64,000 bases of DNA from Bradyrhizobium sp. 21. Its GTDB lineage: Bacteria; Pseudomonadota; Alphaproteobacteria; Rhizobiales; Xanthobacteraceae. The stretch lies in the NCBI RefSeq assembly GCF_023073335.1, contig NZ_JADPJG010000002.1, positions 663,881 to 727,880 of the forward strand. The letters are read 5' to 3'. Under the pieces are notes generated by a model that saw nothing but the letters and a program-made list of their open reading frames with translations, was not told the origin of the DNA and made no database searches. Positions 37,240 through 44,499 of this stretch are shown in pieces. The first letter of the stretch is position 1; each line of letters begins with the position of its first letter. The position numbers and the translations under genes are program-made.

Positions 37240-37925
37240 TGCCCGTCGGGCAAAACACCCGTAACCGTCAACCCCTCTCCATAAAAATATTCCCCTTTAC
37301 CGAAATTCGGAAACGGCGTATGTGTTGCTCATCCCGGCTCATCCTTGAGGGGCGATCATGTGGTCGTCATTTTCGTGAGCCGGGCTTGCGGTGGACGTGG
37401 CAGCGTCGGGCGCGAGGCTAAGGGCAGGGCGGATTGCTCTCCGTGAGCCCTGAGGCTTCGTGCGGACGGACGGCGCTGTTAGTTCGTCTCGCCAGTTATT
37501 TCGATGGCATCGTGCACGATGTCATCGAACCCTGTGGCGGTCAGCGAGCGTGCGTACGGCAAAACCGTGTGGTCCTGGCCGTCGTTGCTACGGTCAAGCT
37601 CTTGCGGAGCGGCACTCGCGTCAACCGGCGCGGCGTCCGTGACTTCTGCGAGGGCGAGGGAGGCCAAAAGGAACTCGGCTCCCAGGAGAGCACGGCATAA
37701 GCCGTAAAGCCACTGCGCAGGGAAGGCCGAGTGATTGGCACCACCTGTATGCTGCTGTGCGGTTTTCCTGCGTGTGCTTTTCGCGCAGCGGACCGCGGGT
37801 GCGAGGTCAGCACCCGGCCTTCCCTGCGCCCTCTTGGATCAAGAGGGTGGCAAGAGAGTAGAGATCAAGCAAGGCTCGGGCGAAACGCGCCGCGAGAACG
37901 CGGCTCTGCGTCCATCGCAGAGTCC
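37240..37925. repeat. dispersed Bradyrhizobium-type repeat, decayed
   Basis: The stretch carries nested inverted repeats: GCCC-GTC-GGGC at 37241-37251, CCGAAATTCGG at 37300-37310, a perfect 15-bp pair GCGCAGGGAAGGCCG (37715-37729) and CGGCCTTCCCTGCGC (37815-37829), and CCCTCTTG-GAT-CAAGAGGG at 37829-37847. From memory, long blocks of this text (the AAAACACCCGTAACCGTCAA part and the part around the 15-bp pair) recur in many Bradyrhizobium genomes, but no search was possible here. It has no transposase and no target-site duplication that I can see. Confidence 0.55.
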
Positions 37926-37937
37926 CGCGCGGTCTCT

Positions 37938-38555
37938 TCATGAAGCGAGGGCAAGGCCCGCCATCATGAGACCGATAGAAGCGATCCAGCCCCCAAGTGC
38001 ACGAACGGCGATGGTTCGCCAGGATGCCGAACTGTCCGACTTCGTTCGCTTGAATGCGGTGGTCAGAGCCATCGTCAGCGTGATGGCTCCGTAGCCCGCG
38101 CAGGCCAATCCTGCCGCAAACAGCAGCCGATCGGTGTCGGGCCCGAGGTCGGCGCCGTTCGCGGCGCCCCGCATCACGGCGATCGCAAATGCAATCGCGC
38201 ACAGCAGGAAGGTGGGAATTCGCGCCGCGGCCGCAAGCAGCATGCCTAGTGCCAGCATCATTGTCGCGTCCGCGAGTTGTGTGGAAGCCGCGCCGAAAAT
38301 GCGCCCAAGAGATAACCCGACCAGCAGTCCGAGTGGAAACACCGGGATAAGCCAACGGCCCTTGGGGGCGCCAAGCGCGCCGGCCAGCACGCCCGTCGCA
38401 GTCCAGAGAACGATATCCCGGAGATCGGTGAGGGGGTGCAATGCACCCGCGTAGAAATCGCCAAGGCGGGCCGCGACGATGTGTGCCTCGGCGGCGCTCG
38501 TCTGCACGAACAGCGCTGCGGCCAGAATCCACAAATGTCCGAATTTCGATGTCAT
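37938..38555 (-). CDS. HupE/UreJ-like membrane protein with degenerate metal motif
   Basis: A 205-residue protein with a signal-like N-terminus (ALFVQTSAAEAH) and about six membrane segments. In HupE/UreJ nickel permeases the first helix carries HPxxGxDH; here it reads HPLTDLRDI, and the later FHGxAHG motif is RGAANGAD, so the metal-binding histidines are largely lost. It is the last of three related genes in a leftward operon and overlaps its neighbour by 4 bp. It may be a structural partner of the intact paralogue. Confidence 0.75.
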   Translation of the reverse strand: MTSKFGHLWILAAALFVQTSAAEAHIVAARLGDFYAGALHPLTDLRDIVLWTATGVLAGALGAPKGRWLIPVFPLGLLVGLSLGRIFGAASTQLADATMMLALGMLLAAAARIPTFLLCAIAFAIAVMRGAANGADLGPDTDRLLFAAGLACAGYGAITLTMALTTAFKRTKSDSSASWRTIAVRALGGWIASIGLMMAGLALAS

Positions 38556-39157
38556 GCGATGGCTCCGAGGCCCTGCGCGAGGAAGTAGCAGCCAAGTCCC
38601 GCGATGCCGGCCCCGAGTGCCTGAATGACGCGCTCTCCGGCGGGCCAGCGGGTCAAACTGCCGATGCCGATGCCGCACAGATGCAGCAGGCCGGTGGCGG
38701 TGACGAAGCCGACCCCGTAAGCCAGTGGATTCGCCGAGCCGGGAAGCTCGGCTCCGTGTGCATGACCGTGGAAGACCGCGAAGACGCCAACGATGGCGGC
38801 GGCAGCGGAAAATGGCAGGCGCAGCCGGCTGGCGACTGCCAAACCGAGGACCAGAGCGGACATCGCAATGACCATTTCGGGCATCGGCAGCGGAATTCGC
38901 AGGACGCCCAAAACTCCGCCGATCGCCATGACGATCGGGAAGGTGATGGGGAGCACCCAGATCGCGGGCGGCCCGAGCTGCGCCCCCCAGATCCCGACTG
39001 CGACCATCGCGATCAGATGATCGACGCCGGTGACGGGATGGAGCAGGCCGCTCAGGAGACCGCCGGGCACGCCGGCCTGGTCGTGCGCGAGTGCCGGTTG
39101 CGTCAGCAGGAAAATGGCCGTCGCGGTCGAAAGGGCCCGGAGAATGCGCCAAGACAT
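38552..39157 (-). CDS. HupE/UreJ-family putative nickel/cobalt permease
   Basis: A 201-residue protein from ATG 39157, with AGAGAGG five bases upstream; an ATG at 39172 is also in frame. It has a cleavable signal ending ALAH and about six membrane helices. Both family motifs are intact: HPVTGVDHL and FHGHAHGAE. HupE of rhizobia is a nickel permease serving hydrogenase, and UreJ serves urease; neither enzyme is encoded here. Import of nickel or a similar ion from the periplasm is the likely role. Confidence 0.85.
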   Translation of the reverse strand: MSWRILRALSTATAIFLLTQPALAHDQAGVPGGLLSGLLHPVTGVDHLIAMVAVGIWGAQLGPPAIWVLPITFPIVMAIGGVLGVLRIPLPMPEMVIAMSALVLGLAVASRLRLPFSAAAAIVGVFAVFHGHAHGAELPGSANPLAYGVGFVTATGLLHLCGIGIGSLTRWPAGERVIQALGAGIAGLGCYFLAQGLGAIA

Positions 39158-39172
39158 GCGAGCCTCTCTCAT

Positions 39173-40153
39173 TCAGATCGCGGCGAACACGCGCGCAAGA
39201 CGGCCAAAGAACCAGAACATCGAGACCGACCCGATGGCGTAGGCGGGGAGAGCCGCGCCCCAGCGCGGCACGACAGCATCGAGCCGCCGATGCGCCCAGA
39301 TCAATGCCAGCACGAGCAGCACGAAGGCGAGTTGCCCGATTTCCACGCCGACATTGAAGAAAAGCAGCGCCGCGGGCAGCAGGCGGCGTTCCAGTCCGAG
39401 GCCGGCCAGCGCGCCTGCGAAACCGATGCCGTGAACGAGGCCGAAGGTAAAGGCCACAGCCCAGGGATAGCGAGCCGTGATGCCGATCTCCCCGCGTTGT
39501 TGCTTGACGATCTCAACGCCGACGAATGCGATGCTCAATGCGATGCAGGCGTTGAGCGGACGTTCCGGCACACCGATCAGGCCGAATGCGGCGGCGGCAA
39601 GTGAGGCGCTGTGTCCGATCGTGAACGCTGTGATCGTCTTCACCAAACGCCAGCCGCCGCCGACGATCCAGATCAGGCCCAGCACGAACAGCAGATGATC
39701 GGCGCCGAGAAGGATGTGATCGATCCCGTAGTTGACATAGGTCTTGGCCAGTTCGAGCCAGGTTTCGAGGGTCGGGGCGCCGGCACCGAGAATGGAGACG
39801 ACGGGATTGGCCGTCGAGATCGTGTAACTGCGCGCCTCGCCCGTGATCGGAATGACCTTGAGCAGGACAACCGACATGTTGGAGCCGAGGTTGGTGATGG
39901 TGATCGGGCCGACCAGCCCTTTCTGGCCGCAGTTCATCTCGGGCAGCCTGAGGAGACAGTGGGATGGCACCCGCAGATCGACCCGCTCAGGGCCGATCGT
40001 CGGCTCCATGGTCCAGCGTCCGATGAACGCGCCGGGCCGCACCTCGCGAAATTCGAGCACGCCCATCGCCGCCTCATGCGCGCGGAGCAGGGACGGCTGG
40101 ATGAGCGCGGCGAGCAGGATCAGCGCCAACCGCAAATATCGTATCGCTGTCAC
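39173..40153 (-). CDS. HupE/UreJ-family membrane protein with extra periplasmic domain
   Basis: A 326-residue protein from GTG 40153, which overlaps the upstream stop (GTGA). After a signal anchor, a soluble domain of about 110 residues is followed by six or seven helices with DHILLGADHL and LVHGIGFAGAL, the family's metal motifs in variant form. The extra domain could collect metal or contact a partner in the periplasm. It is the second gene of the leftward operon, after the parvulin-like protein. Confidence 0.82.
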   Translation of the reverse strand: MTAIRYLRLALILLAALIQPSLLRAHEAAMGVLEFREVRPGAFIGRWTMEPTIGPERVDLRVPSHCLLRLPEMNCGQKGLVGPITITNLGSNMSVVLLKVIPITGEARSYTISTANPVVSILGAGAPTLETWLELAKTYVNYGIDHILLGADHLLFVLGLIWIVGGGWRLVKTITAFTIGHSASLAAAAFGLIGVPERPLNACIALSIAFVGVEIVKQQRGEIGITARYPWAVAFTFGLVHGIGFAGALAGLGLERRLLPAALLFFNVGVEIGQLAFVLLVLALIWAHRRLDAVVPRWGAALPAYAIGSVSMFWFFGRLARVFAAI

Positions 40154-41058
40154 TGCTCGTCCCGCACCTGGTAGGAGATCTTCAGGCGCTTGACCGCTTC
40201 CCAAGCCAGCTTGCGCGTCTCGTCCGTGCGCCAGAGCCTGATGGCCTCATCACGAACGTCCTCGAGATGGGCGAGCTTTCCCTGGTGCCGGGAATCGATG
40301 CGAGCAACATGCCAGCCGTCCCTGGAGCGCAGGAGCTTCCATTGCTCCGGCGCCATCGCCAGCAGCGCATCACGGAAATCCTCACCGAAGGATGCGGCAA
40401 GACTTGCGACGGGCCGGCCGAGGATGGCGCGGGTCTGCTGCTGCAATTCCTCCGATTCGTGCTGCTGGACAATGTCGTCGAGCTGGCGTTGCGCCGTGGC
40501 CTGATCCGTCGGCGGGGTGATGTAGAACGAGACGCGCTCCGGCTCGTCGAAGCGGGCGTGGTTTTCCGCAAACCAACCCGTCAGCTGCTCCTCCGTCGGT
40601 TGCTCAACCCGGATCTGGTCGAAGATCATCAACTGCATCTTGAAGGCGATGCGATCGCGGATCATGTCGTCGCCGCGGTCCACCCCGAGCGCCTTGCCCT
40701 CGCGGTAGAGAATTTCGCTCGCGACCCAGCTGTCGATCATCTTCTGAAGTTGGTCGGCGGAAGGGGTGCGCACCTTGTCCTCATCGAAGTGTTCGATGAA
40801 GGACTGGCGCATCGCCTTGGTGACGGTGATCACCTTCTCGTCCCTGGCGGGCGGGTGCAGAACGGTGTCGACGCCGAAGATGATCGCACCAAGCAGTGCG
40901 AAGTGCAGCAAAGGTTCACGCGCCAAGCGCATGGCTGCGGAAAAGAGGGATCGCGATGGCTGCGCCTCGCCGGCGACGGCATCGCCGCTCTGGTCCGGGC
41001 GTCCGCTGCGCATTGTCGGGAAGGACTGCACTTCGGTTGATGGAGCTGGCATTGACAT
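40150..41058 (-). CDS. membrane-anchored parvulin-like peptidyl-prolyl isomerase
   Basis: A 302-residue protein with one membrane segment near residues 50-68 (LLHFALLGAIIFGVDTVL), then a periplasmic SurA/PpiC-like helical region (QKMIDSWVASEILYREGKALG) and a C-terminal domain resembling a degenerate rotamase (REAIRLWRTDE region). It leads the HupE-type operon and is probably a dedicated folding or assembly helper for those proteins. Ribosome site is weak; ATG 41052 is an alternative start. Confidence 0.78.
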   Translation of the reverse strand: MSMPAPSTEVQSFPTMRSGRPDQSGDAVAGEAQPSRSLFSAAMRLAREPLLHFALLGAIIFGVDTVLHPPARDEKVITVTKAMRQSFIEHFDEDKVRTPSADQLQKMIDSWVASEILYREGKALGVDRGDDMIRDRIAFKMQLMIFDQIRVEQPTEEQLTGWFAENHARFDEPERVSFYITPPTDQATAQRQLDDIVQQHESEELQQQTRAILGRPVASLAASFGEDFRDALLAMAPEQWKLLRSRDGWHVARIDSRHQGKLAHLEDVRDEAIRLWRTDETRKLAWEAVKRLKISYQVRDEQ

Positions 41059-41173
41059 CTGAGTGTCACAAATCTCACGGGCACGTTTGGCCGAACGCGT
41101 TATGCGTCACAGCTCTTGTTCTGCCATCTCCAATCGCCCATGCAACGCGGAAAATTGCAAGGCAGAAGTGCCG

Positions 41174-41188
41174 CGCGAAATTTTCGCG
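41174..41188. promoter_or_regulatory. palindrome in the divergent HupE/PHP promoter
   Basis: CGCGAAA-T-TTTCGCG is a perfect palindrome with 7-bp arms, near the middle of the 271-bp gap between the leftward HupE-type operon and the rightward PHP gene. It is a plausible dimeric repressor site; the cognate regulator is not obvious. Confidence 0.35.
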
Positions 41189-41329
41189 AGCTGCGGATCA
41201 ACACAAAACGTTCACGAACCTGTATCCGAATTCTGGTCTCTATCGGAACCGTCAAGAGTCCGCTCGACGCGGCTTGGATCAGTTCACTCTGCTGAAGATT
41301 GCGAAATTAAATCCGAGAAGGGGCGATAG

Positions 41330-43336
41330 ATGTTTCCGACAAGCAAAGCCATCCTGTTGACCGCAGCATCGGCGTCTCTGGCGCTCACTCAGGGCGCCAC
41401 CGCCGAGGAGTGGGGCAAGGACCGGCGTAAAGACAATCCTTATGTCGCCGGTGACATGCACAATCACAACACCTGCACGGACGGCTCGGTTGCCGCCGGC
41501 TATTCGATCGACCGCGCGGTCGCGCGCGGCACCGCCAGCGCGGGCGGCAACAATTTCGACCTCGACTGGTTCACCCTCGGAAATCACGGCGGTTCGGGCA
41601 ACCGCGACTGCCGCTTCAGCGATAGCAGCGCCAATATTCCCGGCCAGACGACCACGACCTGGAACCAGACCCTCGGCAAGACCATCGATGGCATCACCAT
41701 CAGCAGCCTGAAGGGCACGCCGAACGGCACCGACAGCAACGCCAAAATGTGGCGCTGGCAGTCGATCCAGGAGATCGAATACCCGACCATCGTCAATCGC
41801 GCGCCGATTTACAACAAGGTGCTGATCGAAGGTCTCGAGTGGATCGCGCCCGGCCACGAGCACGCCGATGTCGCGGTGATCACCGGGCAGCACCCGCGCA
41901 GGGGCGGCAATGCGGACAAGATGGCGGAGTTCGAATATCGCTTCGACCGCGCCGACACCGATGCGATCGGCCCCGTCATGGAGGGCAGCGAAAATCAGCT
42001 GTGGACGGGCAAGGACAACGTCAACAACGCGGGCACGGCCGGTCACCAGAAGGCGCTGGAAGGCATCAAGTGGTTGCAGGGGCACCATCCGCTGCAATCC
42101 TATGTCATCCCGACGCACACCGAGCGCCAGGGGCCGTTCGATCCGGCCGGCACCAAAGGCTATAACATCGAGCACTTCCGCGACTTCAACAATGCCGGAC
42201 CGACGGTTGCTTTCGGCATCGAGTCGCCCGGTCACTTTGCCGAAGGCGGTCTCACTGGGGGCTCCGGTTCCTACGGGACCAATGCGGTCGGCGGCGGCAC
42301 CTACGGCATGAGCGGCATCTACACCGCGAAAGTGGGCGGCTTGTGGGATGGCATGCTTGGCGAAGGCCGGAACTTCTTCATCTTCGTCAGCTCCGACTGG
42401 CACAGCCGCGGCGCGGGCGGGGCGCGCGACTCGTTCACGACGGCCGATTTCATTCCCGGCGAGTACACCAAGCTGTATGTTCCGAACGAGGGGAGGTTCT
42501 CGTCGCAGTCGGTCATCGACGGCATGCGTTCGGGCAACTCCTATTCGGTCAACGCCGACCTTATCGGACCGGATATGGTGTTCCGCGCCAAAGCGCGCGG
42601 CGGCGACTGGAAGACGATGGGTGAAACGCTGGTCGTGAGGCCCGGCGACCAGGTGACGGTCGAAATGGAGATGACCGTCCCGGAGAAGAACAACAGCCCC
42701 TACGGATTCAACAATCCGCTGCTGGAGCAGGTTGGGATCAAGCAGCCGTTGAACAAGCCGTTTCTCGACCATGTTGATCTGATCACCGGCAAGATCACGG
42801 GTGTCATCGCGCCGGGCGCACCCGGCTACGCGGTGCCCAATGCCGGCGGTACCGCGGGCGCGGCGATCGTCTACAATCCCACGGCCACCATCGCTCAGCA
42901 GATCCCGGCGACGAAGATGCACCGCGAACACCGGGATGGCCGTTCCGTCCGCTTGCGTCTCACAACGACGTTCACGGCGGGCAACTCGCCGTTCTACATT
43001 CGCGCCCGCGGAACCAACATTCCGGTCGGCACCCCCAATGCCTCAGACACCGCGGGCAATCCGCTGCTCGACGCCAACAATGCGCAGGTGAGCTGCACGG
43101 ATCCGGCATGCCCGGCGCATCTGGAGACGGTCAACGGCGTCAAGAAGGTCACCCACGACGTGCAGTCCTGGTCGAATGCCTGGTTCTACGCCAATCCGAT
43201 CTTCGTGAGGCCGGAACGTTCGCCGAAGCTGCTGGTGGAAACGAACGCCGAACTGGCGGAACGGCTGGGTCGCCGGGCCGAGAACGACCCCGATCACCAC
43301 GACCACGATCACCACGGCGACCACGGCCACTGGTAG
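41330..43336 (+). CDS. exported PHP-domain-like protein with histidine-rich tail
   Basis: A 668-residue protein with a Sec signal (1-25, ending TAEE) and AGAAGGGG before ATG 41330. Right after the signal comes GDMHNHNTCTDGS (Asp42, His44, His46), the first motif of PHP-type metallophosphoesterases. Further likely ligands are in GHEHAD and SSDWHSRG. The last 16 residues include seven His and five Asp (DPDHHDHDHHGDHGHW), a metal-chelating tail. PHP enzymes are normally cytoplasmic; an exported one beside HupE-type permeases suggests phosphate-ester or metal-complex processing in the periplasm. It faces the HupE operon. Confidence 0.75.
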   Translation: MFPTSKAILLTAASASLALTQGATAEEWGKDRRKDNPYVAGDMHNHNTCTDGSVAAGYSIDRAVARGTASAGGNNFDLDWFTLGNHGGSGNRDCRFSDSSANIPGQTTTTWNQTLGKTIDGITISSLKGTPNGTDSNAKMWRWQSIQEIEYPTIVNRAPIYNKVLIEGLEWIAPGHEHADVAVITGQHPRRGGNADKMAEFEYRFDRADTDAIGPVMEGSENQLWTGKDNVNNAGTAGHQKALEGIKWLQGHHPLQSYVIPTHTERQGPFDPAGTKGYNIEHFRDFNNAGPTVAFGIESPGHFAEGGLTGGSGSYGTNAVGGGTYGMSGIYTAKVGGLWDGMLGEGRNFFIFVSSDWHSRGAGGARDSFTTADFIPGEYTKLYVPNEGRFSSQSVIDGMRSGNSYSVNADLIGPDMVFRAKARGGDWKTMGETLVVRPGDQVTVEMEMTVPEKNNSPYGFNNPLLEQVGIKQPLNKPFLDHVDLITGKITGVIAPGAPGYAVPNAGGTAGAAIVYNPTATIAQQIPATKMHREHRDGRSVRLRLTTTFTAGNSPFYIRARGTNIPVGTPNASDTAGNPLLDANNAQVSCTDPACPAHLETVNGVKKVTHDVQSWSNAWFYANPIFVRPERSPKLLVETNAELAERLGRRAENDPDHHDHDHHGDHGHW

Positions 43337-43347
43337 CATCTAGTCAT

Positions 43348-43380
43348 CCGGCGGGACGCAGGGATTATGCCTCCCGCCGG
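43348..43380. terminator. strong hairpin after the PHP gene
   Basis: CCGGCGGGA and TCCCGCCGG form a perfect 9-bp stem with a 15-base loop, 12 bases after the PHP stop. No T-run follows. The loop contains GCAGGGATTATG, which could be the ribosome site and start of the next small gene, so it may be a terminator or a translation-control element. Confidence 0.45.
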
Positions 43381-43756
43381 TACTGTTCGGAAAGTGCTGG
43401 CGCTGTCTATGTCCATGTTCCGTGGATGTCCTTGGTTTCGAATTGGCCTCTGCGCAATGACCCTCCTCGTCGGCGCCGCCATGCCAGGCATCGCCGCCGC
43501 CGCTACCGACGAGCCGACATTGCATGATTGCGAAGCTGCGGTCGGAGCGGCGCGTGCATTGGCGTTGGATCTGCCGGCAGAGAATCTGTCCCGCTACTTC
43601 GCCGAGCGTCACTTGCACCAAGCCATGATGGAAGCCGGCAACGGCGAGTTCGACGAATGTGTGGAGATGGCCGAGCGCGCCGCTCAGTTGGTCCGCGAAC
43701 GCCGCCATGATTTGTCGCCGGGCGAAAAGCTGAAAGTGCTCAAGCCCGACGAGTAG
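43367..43756 (+). CDS. small exported protein of unknown function
   Basis: A 129-residue protein that I do not recognise. A hydrophobic signal-like stretch (LCAMTLLVGAAMPGIAAAA) suggests export. The mature part of about 80 residues is helical, acidic and ends in KVLKPDE. The start at 43367 sits inside the hairpin loop described above; ATG 43409 would shorten the N-terminus and free it from the hairpin. It lies between the PHP gene and the oxygenase-like gene on the same strand and may belong to that unit. Confidence 0.55.
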   Translation: MPPAGTVRKVLALSMSMFRGCPWFRIGLCAMTLLVGAAMPGIAAAATDEPTLHDCEAAVGAARALALDLPAENLSRYFAERHLHQAMMEAGNGEFDECVEMAERAAQLVRERRHDLSPGEKLKVLKPDE

Positions 43757-43861
43757 ATGGGGCCGCCGCAGGATGTCGCGGAATCCACCCCCGCTGTCAT
43801 CGCAGCGTCATCTTTGCGCGCGCATTGTTGGCTCCCACCAGAAACAGGCAGACCTTGCGAC

Positions 43862-44485
43862 ATGGATCAGATCGAGCCGCTTTTCCCGATTCCCCTCCTG
43901 CGCTCGCCCCAACTGCTCTCACCATCGCTGAACGAAGCCGCTGTAGCGGCCATCCGGAACACCCGCATCGAAGAAAATCTCCGCTCGGGGCAACTCTTCC
44001 ACACCGAGGTGGCCGATCCGCGCGACAACGCGCTGTTTCGGCAGATCGCCGAACTTGCCGTTCCGAAGCTCGTCGATTTCGGCGTCTTGCTGTTCGGCGA
44101 AAGGCTGAGCTGGACCGTCAAGGAGATGTGGACCAACATGCTGGAGACGGGTGGAAACCAGACGCTGCATTCGCATGCCAATAGTTTTGTCTCGGGCATT
44201 TTTTATCTCACACCCTCGCATCCGGCCTGCAAGACGGTGTTCGTGCGCCCGCCGGGCGGCTCCGATTTTTCCTTCCGCCACCACACACGAACTGCCGCCC
44301 TTGGCCCGTTCAATGCGGGCAAGTACGTGCTACCGGAAGCCGAGCCGGGAGATCTCGTGTTGTTTCCGAGCTACCTCTATCACGAGGTGCCGAGAAACCA
44401 GGGCGACCAGAGGATTACGATCGCTTTCAACGCCATTCCCGATCATCTCGATTGCTGGGGCTATCGCATCAACTTTGCGCCCTAA
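43862..44485 (+). CDS. putative 2OG-Fe(II) oxygenase (TIGR02466-like)
   Basis: A 207-residue protein. An upstream in-frame ATG at 43757 would add 35 residues without family features, so 43862, just before PLFPIPLL, is preferred; neither start has a strong ribosome site. The iron-site blocks are visible: TLHSHANSFVSGIFYL (His103/His105) and YLYHEVPRNQGDQRITIAFN (His174, and Arg184 for 2-oxoglutarate). The family is uncharacterised biochemically; hydroxylation of a small molecule or peptide is likely. Confidence 0.75.
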   Translation: MDQIEPLFPIPLLRSPQLLSPSLNEAAVAAIRNTRIEENLRSGQLFHTEVADPRDNALFRQIAELAVPKLVDFGVLLFGERLSWTVKEMWTNMLETGGNQTLHSHANSFVSGIFYLTPSHPACKTVFVRPPGGSDFSFRHHTRTAALGPFNAGKYVLPEAEPGDLVLFPSYLYHEVPRNQGDQRITIAFNAIPDHLDCWGYRINFAP

Positions 44486-44499
44486 GCGAGACGGCTCGG

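Larger units (their letters stand above)
37061..37937. other. 877-bp gap without a convincing gene
   Basis: The first 180 bp hold the LysR promoter with its T-N11-A palindrome at 37099-37113. From about 37240 to 37925 the sequence looks like a decayed dispersed repeat (separate entry). Short open frames here on both strands lack ribosome sites and family motifs. I see no protein-coding gene that I would defend. Confidence 0.6.

Noticed and set aside
37434..37943. Several short open frames on both strands
   Set aside because: They overlap the repeat, lack ribosome sites and match no family. Similar frames are often annotated as hypothetical proteins in copies of this repeat.
43757..43861. Extended N-terminus of the 2OG-Fe(II) oxygenase-like protein
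   Set aside because: The extra 35 residues have no family features, and the domain begins at about 43862.
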